Assembly: GCA_029934695.1 (NCBI GenBank)
Contig: JAOZLU010000104.1
Span: 8,588 to 15,640 of the forward strand
Length of the DNA: 7,053 nt
Origin: Desulfobacterales bacterium
GTDB taxonomy: Bacteria > Desulfobacterota > Desulfobacteria > Desulfobacterales > 4be13
Reading direction: 5' to 3'
Position numbers and translations under genes: made by a program. Shown here in pieces: positions 1 through 4,463 of this stretch (positions are counted from its first letter, which is position 1; each line of letters starts with the position of its first letter). The notes beneath the pieces are model-generated. The model searched no databases. It saw only the letters and a list, made by a program, of their open reading frames with translations, and was not told the DNA's origin.

Positions 1-108
1 GGCAGGATAGGACGGGATGTCCGGCAGGATAGGACGGGATGTCCGGCAGGATAGGACGGGATGTCCGGCAGGATAGGGCGGGATGTCCGGCAGGATGTCC
101 GGCGGGAT
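1..108. repeat. 22-bp tandem repeat array, truncated by window edge
   Basis: Four consecutive 22-bp units occupy 1-22, 23-44, 45-66 and 67-88. Each reads GGCAGGATAGG followed by ACGGGATGTCC. The first three are identical and the fourth differs by one base (A to G, giving GGGCGGG). Two shortened copies follow: GGCAGGATGTCC at 89-100 and GGCGGGAT at 101-108. The array starts at base 1, so it probably continues leftwards. Each unit contains GGAC-GGGAT-GTCC, a 4-bp inverted repeat, so single strands could fold into serial small hairpins. The unit length is not a multiple of three, and no conserved reading frame is apparent. It lies 3' of tRNA-Pro. Function is unknown. Confidence 0.95.
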
Positions 109-157
109 ATTAAAAATTATTTATCTGAAAGGCTGTATGCAGAAAATAGGAAAGATA

Positions 158-234
<77 letters not shown>

Positions 235-573
235 ATTTTCAAATTCATCTATCACACTTTTTTTAATTATGCAAGCACATAATTGGGGAGCATGGATTTT
301 TTTTAAAAAAGAAGTTGTTCATCATGATCTGTAATCAGATAAGTCCTTTGAATAAAATGGATAATATGCTTTTAGTCCGGATGCTGTTCATATCCGGGGA
401 AGTGCTGACCATCTTAAAAAAATTGATGAAATACTGTTTTCTGCTACTGTTGCATATCCGGCCTGCCAGATGTATTTGGAGCATCGGAACTAAAATTATT
501 ATGGATTCAGGACCCGGGCGATTATACATGCACTCTGTAAAATGCTGATATAACAACCGCCTTTTAATTTTTC
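235..573. other. gap without a recognisable gene
   Basis: I see no gene in these 339 bases. Short open frames exist on both strands, but none has a convincing ribosome binding site, family resemblance or protein-like composition along its full length. What is present: a T8A6 tract at 297-310 that is likely to bend DNA; a small hairpin ATCTG-TAAT-CAGAT at 327-340; a 6-bp inverted repeat CCGGAT/ATCCGG at 377-382 and 392-397; and a second CATATCCGG copy at 453-461 that repeats 389-397. The right end is A/T-rich and leads into the tRNA-Leu promoter. An eroded gene is possible but cannot be shown. Confidence 0.6.
246..274 (-). promoter_or_regulatory. possible promoter of tRNA-Pro
   Basis: On the - strand TTGCAT (269-274) and TAGATG (246-251) are separated by 17 bases, and the second hexamer ends 11 bases before the tRNA 5' end. 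The spacing fits a sigma-70 type promoter. The -35 matches TTGACA at four of six positions, but the -10 matches TATAAT poorly, so this is a position-based guess. Confidence 0.3.
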
Positions 574-602
574 TTGACACTATTATAATTTGATATTATT
601 TT
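574..602 (+). promoter_or_regulatory. promoter upstream of tRNA-Leu and tig
   Basis: A perfect -35 hexamer TTGACA (574-579) is followed after 17 bases by TATTTT (597-602), which matches TATAAT at four of six positions. An exact TATAAT also lies inside the spacer at 584-589; it could serve as an alternative -10 but lacks a good -35. The A/T-rich stretch 561-573 sits where an UP element would be. Transcription would begin near 609, leaving a leader of about 75 nt before tRNA-Leu. With no terminator between tRNA-Leu and tig, it may drive both. Confidence 0.55.
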
Positions 603-684
603 GAGGATTCACTATGTCAGAATTTAATTCATTTGGGTATGAAGTCCAATTTTCTGACAGTGACCATAAAAAAACAATTAAATT
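603..684 (+). promoter_or_regulatory. structured leader before tRNA-Leu
   Basis: The transcribed stretch before tRNA-Leu contains two nested inverted repeats. The outer one is an 8-bp perfect match, TGTCAGAA (615-622) with TTCTGACA (652-659). The inner one is TTCAT (628-632) with ATGAA (639-643), enclosing a 6-base loop. The outer repeat starts one base into an ATG (614-616) that follows GAGG (603-606) at a usable distance. That frame stays open for 35 codons and ends at a TAG that is the tRNA-Leu anticodon (719-721), so it is unlikely to be a real gene. The fold may guide 5' processing of the tRNA or act as an operator. Its function is not established. Confidence 0.4.
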
Positions 685-771
685 GCGAGAGTGGCGGAAT
701 TGGCAGACGCACTGGACTTAGGATCCAGCTTTGGAAACAGAGTGGGAGTTCAAGTCTCCCCTCTCGCACCA
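685..771 (+). tRNA. tRNA-Leu (anticodon TAG)
   Basis: This is an 87-nt class II tRNA with the long variable arm expected for leucine. The acceptor stem is GCGAGAG (685-691) with CTCTCGC (761-767), and the discriminator A is followed by an encoded CCA (769-771). The anticodon stem is CTGGA/TCCAG with loop CTTAGGA, so the anticodon is TAG (719-721), reading CTA/CTN codons. The T arm is GGGAG-TTCAAGT-CTCCC. The tig start codon lies 55 bases downstream with no intrinsic terminator between them, so a shared primary transcript cleaved at the tRNA ends is plausible. Confidence 0.97.
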
Positions 772-826
772 ATTATTTTGTGAGAATTAACAAACTATCT
801 CAATTTCCAATTCAGAAAGGAACATC

Positions 827-2122
827 ATGCAAGTTAGTGTTGAGGACCTGAGCAGCGTAAAGAAAGTGTTGCACATTGAGATCCCTGAAGATGAGGTCAC
901 CCGTGAGCTGGATGAAGCATATAACAATCTTAGAAAAACAGCGAAAATAAAGGGGTTTCGTCCTGGAAAGGCCCCTCGTTCCGTTCTGGAAAGGTTATAT
1001 AAAAAGAATGTAAATGCAGAAGTGTCTGCCAAACTGATTCAGGAGTCTTTTGAAAACGCAGTTAAAGAGACTGAACTTAAATTTTTGGGAAATCCCCAAG
1101 TGGTTCCAACCGAACTGGAAGAAAAAGCGTCTTATAAATATGATGCCACTGTTGAAGTGCATCCTGAAATCAGAGATATTGACTTCAAAGGTTTAAAACT
1201 GCAAAAGAAACTTTATCAGGTACCTGATCGGGAAGTGGATATCCAGATTAAAATGCTTCAGAAAAACTTGGCGCAACTGGAACCTCTGGAAGAGGACCGG
1301 CCTGTTGCCGAAGGTGATTTTGCACTGATTGATTTTGAAGGATTTAAAGACGGGGAGCCTTTTTCTGAGACCGGGAAGACGGAAAACCATACGCTCAAAA
1401 TAGGTTCCGGACAGATTCTGAAAGATTTTGACGAAAATCTGGTTGGAATGATACCAGGTGAACGTAAGGATATAACTGTAAATTTTCCTGAATCATACCC
1501 CAATGACAAGCTTGCAGACCTTGAAATAACTTTTCAGGTAATGCTCAAAGAAATCAGAAAAGAGGTTCTCCCTGAAATTGACGATGATTTTGCAAAACAT
1601 TTTGCCAAGAAAAGTTTGGACGAGCTGAAAGACGAAATAAGAGAAAATCTCAAGGGAGGGTATGAAAAGCGGGCCGAACAGGAAATGTATGAAAAGGTTT
1701 TTCTGACATTTCTTGAAAGGGAAGATTTTGAAGTGCCTGACGCCATGGTGGAATATGAGCTTAACAATATTCTTGCGGATGCTGAAAGGTCCTTTGCCTA
1801 TCGCAATACGTCCATGGAACAGCTCGGGCTTACAAAGGAGCAGCTTTCGGAAAAATATCGTGATGCTGCCGTAAAGCAGGTGAAGCGGCATCTGCTGCTG
1901 AACAAACTGATTGAGCAGGAAAAGCTGATCCTTTCCGAAGAAGAAGCGGAAGCGGGCATGGCTGATATCGCCAAGGCATCCGACAAGACACCTGCTGAAA
2001 TAAGGAATCATTATAAACAGAACAAAGAGGAGCTTGATTTTTTCAAGCATACCCTGCTTGAACAAAAGGCCATAGCACTTATCATTGAAAATAGTGAGAT
2101 AGAAGAAATTGAGCCTGAATAA
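827..2122 (+). CDS. tig: trigger factor, ribosome-associated chaperone / prolyl isomerase
   Basis: Trigger factor binds the ribosome beside the exit tunnel and shields nascent chains; its FKBP-type domain can isomerise prolyl bonds. The protein has 431 residues, about the usual family length. The N-terminal ribosome-binding domain (about 1-115) carries the signature GFRPGKAP at 43-50, including the F-R pair that docks on ribosomal protein L23. The FKBP-like domain spans about 160-245 (DFALIDFEGF near 164, then GSGQILKDFDENLVGM). The rest is the charged helical C-terminal domain that forms the chaperone cradle, ending in a Glu-rich tail. The ATG at 827 follows AAAGGA (816-821) at 5 bases. Position before clpP-clpX is the classical arrangement. 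It is cytosolic, and nothing looks damaged. Confidence 0.97.
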   Translation: MQVSVEDLSSVKKVLHIEIPEDEVTRELDEAYNNLRKTAKIKGFRPGKAPRSVLERLYKKNVNAEVSAKLIQESFENAVKETELKFLGNPQVVPTELEEKASYKYDATVEVHPEIRDIDFKGLKLQKKLYQVPDREVDIQIKMLQKNLAQLEPLEEDRPVAEGDFALIDFEGFKDGEPFSETGKTENHTLKIGSGQILKDFDENLVGMIPGERKDITVNFPESYPNDKLADLEITFQVMLKEIRKEVLPEIDDDFAKHFAKKSLDELKDEIRENLKGGYEKRAEQEMYEKVFLTFLEREDFEVPDAMVEYELNNILADAERSFAYRNTSMEQLGLTKEQLSEKYRDAAVKQVKRHLLLNKLIEQEKLILSEEEAEAGMADIAKASDKTPAEIRNHYKQNKEELDFFKHTLLEQKAIALIIENSEIEEIEPE

Positions 2123-2177
2123 GTGCATATCTGACAGTTCATAAGGGTGAAAGACAAACGGGTGTTGCCCAGTTAAA

Positions 2178-2245
2178 GGAGTGAAGATGATGATGTTCCG
2201 CCCACACACACCGGTGAAAATCCGGAGGCGTTTCATCCTTCATCC
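2178..2245 (+). promoter_or_regulatory. long imperfect hairpin in the tig-clpP gap
   Basis: These 68 bases can fold into one extended stem of about 21 bp. From outside in: GGA (2178-2180) with TCC (2243-2245); a bulged G; TGAAG (2182-2186) with CTTCA (2238-2242); a 2-base bulge; GATGA (2189-2193) with TCATC (2233-2237); a 5x2 internal loop; CGCC (2199-2202) with GGCG (2227-2230); an 8x1 internal loop of alternating CA; and CCGG (2211-2214) with CCGG (2222-2225) closing a TGAAAAT loop. No U-run follows, so it is not an intrinsic terminator. It ends 18 bases before the clpP ribosome binding site. It could be a processing site, a translation-control element or a decayed palindromic repeat. Only the pairing is seen; the role is inferred. 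Confidence 0.5.
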
Positions 2246-2258
2246 GTATCCTTCATAA
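2187..2258 (+). CDS. possible 23-residue leader peptide ahead of clpP
   Basis: AAAGGAG (2175-2181) is a good ribosome binding site and sits 5 bases before the first of three consecutive ATG codons (2187, 2190, 2193). The frame runs to a TAA at 2256-2258, 18 bases before the clpP GTG. The peptide begins Met-Met-Met-Phe-Arg-Pro-His, has a basic Lys-Ile-Arg-Arg-Arg core (CGG AGG CGT), and ends in Pro-Tyr-Pro-Ser. Most of the ORF lies inside the hairpin at 2178-2245, so translating ribosomes would melt that fold. I do not recognise the peptide. It may be a translated leader that couples to or regulates clpP, or a chance frame in a palindrome. Short length makes the call weak. Confidence 0.3.
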   Translation: MMMFRPHTPVKIRRRFILHPYPS

Positions 2259-2263
2259 TTTAC

Positions 2264-2269
2264 AGGAGA
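2264..2269 (+). promoter_or_regulatory. ribosome binding site fixing the clpP GTG start
   Basis: AGGAGA lies 7 bases before the GTG at 2277. No in-frame ATG occurs nearby, and the residues after the GTG match the conserved ClpP N-terminus (P-x-V-x-x), so the GTG is the start. Confidence 0.85.
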
Positions 2270-2276
2270 TTTATTT

Positions 2277-2897
2277 GTGCCATTCGTACCCAGCATCATA
2301 GAGAAGACCGGCAGGGGGGAGTATAGATATGATATATTTTCAAGACTCCTCAAAGACAGGATCGTATTTCTCGGAGAACCTATAGATGATCTCGTTGCCA
2401 ATCTTATGATTGCGCAATTCCTCTTTCTTGAATCCGAAGACCCTGACAAAGAGATAAATTGTTATATCAACTCCCCGGGAGGATCAGTTACGGCAGGTTT
2501 GGCCGTATATGACACTATGCAGTATATCAAACCGGATATTACAACATTATGTATTGGCCAGGCCGCCAGTATGGGCGCAGTTCTGCTGAGTGCAGGAGCC
2601 AAAGGCAAACGCTATGCCCTTCCCAACGCAAGAATCATGGTCCATCAGCCCTGGGGAGGTTCTCACGGGACGGCTTCTGACATTGCAATTCAGGCCAAGG
2701 AAATTCTTCGTATGAAAGAAATTCTCAATAATATCCTTGCCTTTCATACGGGTAACGACCTGAAGAAAATCCAAAAGGACACAGATCGTGATTTCTTCAT
2801 GTCAGGTGAGGATGCAGTGGCTTATGGTCTTGTTGACCATGTGCTCGCCAACCGGGAGTACCTTGACCTTATGGAAGAGAAAACAGGAGACGATTGA
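2277..2897 (+). CDS. clpP: ATP-dependent Clp protease proteolytic subunit
   Basis: ClpP is the serine peptidase that forms the double-heptamer barrel in which substrates unfolded by ClpX (or ClpA) are cut to short peptides. The 206-residue protein carries the full catalytic triad: Ser98 in GQAASMGA, His123 in MVHQPWGG and Asp172 in DRDFFMSG. The oxyanion-strand motif SPGGSV is at 66-71. The N-terminal segment before RLLKDRIVFLG (23-33) includes the short propeptide and axial-loop region. His-Gln-Pro is followed by Trp126, where the well-known E. coli and Bacillus enzymes have Leu. It ends in TGA one base before clpX, so the two subunits of the protease are made from one message. The length is normal and no defect is seen. 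Confidence 0.97.
   Translation: MPFVPSIIEKTGRGEYRYDIFSRLLKDRIVFLGEPIDDLVANLMIAQFLFLESEDPDKEINCYINSPGGSVTAGLAVYDTMQYIKPDITTLCIGQAASMGAVLLSAGAKGKRYALPNARIMVHQPWGGSHGTASDIAIQAKEILRMKEILNNILAFHTGNDLKKIQKDTDRDFFMSGEDAVAYGLVDHVLANREYLDLMEEKTGDD
2885..2890 (+). promoter_or_regulatory. ribosome binding site of clpX inside the clpP 3' end
   Basis: AGGAGA lies 8 bases before ATG 2899 and overlaps the last codons of clpP. It selects 2899 over the upstream in-frame ATG at 2788, which would add 37 residues unrelated to ClpX that overlap clpP in another frame. Confidence 0.8.
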
Positions 2898-2898
2898 A

Positions 2899-4140
2899 AT
2901 GGCAAAAAAAAAAAAAATCGGTGAGACTCTCTTCTGCTCATTTTGCGGGAAAAGCCAAAAGGAGGTCCTGAAGCTGATTGCCGGGCCATCTGTCTATATA
3001 TGCGATGAATGCATCCATTTATGCGGTGAAATCATCCATGAGGAAAATGACAAAGAGATTGATCCGGATGCCATGCTTGTTCCCAAAGACATCAAAGCGA
3101 TGCTTGATGACTATGTGATTGAGCAGGATACTGCCAAAAAGGTGCTTGCCGTTGCGGTTTACAATCATTATAAACGCCTTGATTCTCTTGATATGTCAGG
3201 AAATGTGGAACTTCAGAAAAGCAATATTCTTCTGATCGGGCCTACCGGATCCGGAAAAACTCTGCTGGCTCAGACCCTTGCCAGATTCCTGAATGTGCCG
3301 TTCACCATTGCAGACGCAACAAGCCTTACAGAAGCCGGCTATGTGGGTGAAGACGTGGAAAACATCATTGTTTCCCTTCTTCAGAATGCGGACTATGACT
3401 TGGAAAAGGCCAAGCGCGGCATTGTCTATATTGATGAAATTGACAAAATTTCCGGGAAATCTGACAACCCGTCCATCACGCGTGATGTTTCCGGGGAGGG
3501 AGTTCAGCAGGCCCTGCTGAAGATTATTGAAGGAACCACCGCCAGCGTTCCCCCCAAAGGCGGAAGAAAGCATCCTCAGCAGGATTTTGTCAGAGTTGAC
3601 ACGTCAAACATACTTTTTATCTGCGGCGGAACTTTTAACGGTCTTGACAAGGTCATCCAGCGGCGTCTGGGATCCAAGGTGGTCGGATTCGGTGCGACCG
3701 TCGTCAGCAAGGAAGACAAAAATATCGGCGAGACCTTGAAAATGATTCAGCCGGAAGACCTGATCAAGTTCGGTCTGATTCCTGAATTCCTGGGGCGTCT
3801 GCCAGTCATTTCAACATTGGAGGAACTGACGGCCCCGTCCCTGATCAGAATACTGCAGGAGCCGAAAAACGCGCTGGTCAAGCAGTTCAAAAGGCTTTTT
3901 GAACTGGAAGGAGTGAATCTGAGAGTAACGGACAGCGCACTTTCAGCCATTGCAGATGAGGCACTGAAAAGAAAATCCGGTGCAAGGGGGCTTCGGGCAA
4001 TTATGGAAAAGAGCATGCTTGATATCATGTATGAAATTCCTTCCATTGAAAATGTCAGAGAGTGTGTCATCGGCGAAGATGTCATACTGAACAATGAAGA
4101 GCCAATCCTTTTGTATGAACAGAGAAAAAAACAGGCGTAG
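2899..4140 (+). CDS. clpX: Clp protease ATP-binding unfoldase subunit
   Basis: ClpX is the AAA+ hexameric unfoldase that recognises tagged proteins, unfolds them with ATP and threads them into ClpP. From ATG 2899 it has 413 residues, close to the family norm. The N-terminal zinc-binding domain has Cys13, Cys16, Cys35 and Cys38. Walker A is GPTGSGKT (114-121), the pore loop GYVG is at 147-150, Walker B has Asp179-Glu180 in IVYIDEID, the RKH loop is at 223-225, the arginine finger is Arg300 in EFLGRLP, and sensor 2 is Arg363 in GARGLR. The ClpP-docking tripeptide is Val-Gly-Phe (262-264) rather than Ile-Gly-Phe, a mild change. Codons 2-7 lie in a run of 14 A. One base separates it from clpP. 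Confidence 0.97.
   Translation: MAKKKKIGETLFCSFCGKSQKEVLKLIAGPSVYICDECIHLCGEIIHEENDKEIDPDAMLVPKDIKAMLDDYVIEQDTAKKVLAVAVYNHYKRLDSLDMSGNVELQKSNILLIGPTGSGKTLLAQTLARFLNVPFTIADATSLTEAGYVGEDVENIIVSLLQNADYDLEKAKRGIVYIDEIDKISGKSDNPSITRDVSGEGVQQALLKIIEGTTASVPPKGGRKHPQQDFVRVDTSNILFICGGTFNGLDKVIQRRLGSKVVGFGATVVSKEDKNIGETLKMIQPEDLIKFGLIPEFLGRLPVISTLEELTAPSLIRILQEPKNALVKQFKRLFELEGVNLRVTDSALSAIADEALKRKSGARGLRAIMEKSMLDIMYEIPSIENVRECVIGEDVILNNEEPILLYEQRKKQA
2904..2917 (+). repeat. A14 homopolymer at codons 2-7 of clpX
   Basis: Fourteen consecutive A encode the Lys3-Lys6 stretch directly after the start codon. As written, the frame is correct. One extra A would stop the frame at TGA after about eight residues. 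One A fewer would stop it at TGA after about 24 codons. The run is therefore a potential site for polymerase slippage, replication slippage or sequencing error. Confidence 0.95.
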
Positions 4141-4141
4141 A

Positions 4142-4176
4142 GCCAAAAGTTGAAAGTTTGCAACGGCATTTTTGGC
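4142..4176 (+). promoter_or_regulatory. hairpin immediately after clpX
   Basis: Starting two bases after the clpX stop, GCCAAAA (4142-4148) pairs perfectly with TTTTGGC (4170-4176). Inside it, GTTG (4149-4152) pairs with CAAC (4161-4164), leaving an 8-base loop and a 5-base bulge. The T-rich bases are within the stem rather than after it, so this is a poor intrinsic terminator. It could protect the clpP-clpX message 3' end or act as a partial attenuator before lon. Confidence 0.4.
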
Positions 4177-4275
4177 GCTGATTAAAATTGAAATAAAATG
4201 AATCGGTTCGGTTTTATCATGATATCTTCGGAGCGATAAGACACCCGACAGTGAAAAGCAGCAAAAGTTGAAAGT
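4144..4275. repeat. 14-bp direct repeat pair
   Basis: CAAAAGTTGAAAGT occurs at 4144-4157 and again at 4262-4275, offset by 118 bases. GCAT also recurs at the same offset (4166-4169 and 4284-4287), so the repeat may be about 26 bp long with mismatches. Each copy reads as two 7-base units, CAAAAGT and TGAAAGT, which resemble the reverse complement of the ACTTTCC heptads before lon. Confidence 0.8.
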
Positions 4276-4332
4276 CAGAGCCTGCATCGGAACATATCTG
4301 TATGCAGTTTCAGAGAATTTATGACTGTCGGG
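4244..4332 (+). promoter_or_regulatory. 89-base element closed by a 9-bp inverted repeat
   Basis: CCCGACAGT (4244-4252) is the exact reverse complement of ACTGTCGGG (4324-4332). Nested inside are TGAAA (4269-4273) with TTTCA (4308-4312) and, directly adjacent on the 3' side, CTGCAT (4282-4287) with ATGCAG (4302-4307). Together these give a multi-part stem-loop upstream of lon. No flanking target duplication is visible. It may be a structured 5' leader of lon, a processed small RNA or a small inverted-repeat element. Confidence 0.45.
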
Positions 4333-4420
4333 CAAAGAAATGAAAAAATAAATTCAGTTCGTTTAATGGATTTGAGCGTCGAGATCAATGTTATGAAGTC
4401 AAGAGTTTTCTTTGATTTTT

Positions 4421-4448
4421 ACTTTCCTCTTTTTACTTTCCACTTTCC
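4421..4448. repeat. ACTTTCC heptad tract upstream of lon
   Basis: Four consecutive 7-base units read ACTTTCC, TCTTTTT, ACTTTCC, ACTTTCC. The tract is pure pyrimidine apart from the A at the head of each ACTTTCC unit, and it ends two bases before the lon ribosome binding site AGAGG (4451-4455). It looks like a short degenerate heptamer repeat. Being unstructured and pyrimidine-rich, it would leave the lon start region open in the mRNA. Confidence 0.7.
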
Positions 4449-4463
4449 ACAGAGGTTGAAAAA

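Larger units (their letters stand above)
4141..4463. other. clpX-lon gap rich in short repeats, no gene
   Basis: No coding sequence is supportable in these 323 bases. The region contains a hairpin at the clpX stop, a direct repeat, an 89-base element closed by a 9-bp inverted repeat, a 10-bp palindrome TATCATGATA at 4215-4224, an inverted repeat ATAAAA/TTTTAT at 4193-4198 and 4212-4217, and a pyrimidine heptad tract next to lon. A weak promoter candidate is ATGAAA (4340-4345), 16 bases, then TTTAAT (4362-4367). I see neither a CIRCE element nor a clear sigma-32 promoter. lon probably has its own transcription start here, but the sequence does not settle where. Confidence 0.6.

Noticed and set aside
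1..108. CRISPR array
   Set aside because: The units abut directly with no spacers of unique sequence; this is a simple tandem repeat.
133..142. 10-mer CTGTATGCAG shared with 4298-4307
   Set aside because: Many 10-base matches are expected by chance in 7 kb, and the flanks do not align.
374..493. 39-codon open frame in the gap, with a fairly protein-like composition
   Set aside because: It has no usable start codon or ribosome binding site, stops bound it closely on both sides, and I recognise no family. A decayed gene fragment cannot be shown.
1493..2236. 247-codon open frame antisense to tig
   Set aside because: It is exactly antisense to a well-conserved gene, is rich in Phe, Leu and Lys as expected of a shadow of Glu/Lys-rich codons, and matches no known domain.
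2788..2898. 37-residue N-terminal extension of clpX
   Set aside because: It overlaps clpP in a different frame, and the clpX ribosome binding site at 2885-2890 points to ATG 2899, where family similarity begins.
4141..4463. CIRCE or sigma-32 heat-shock promoter for lon
   Set aside because: I found no TTAGCACTC-N9-GAGTGCTAA-like element and no CTTGAA paired with CCCCAT at the right spacing.
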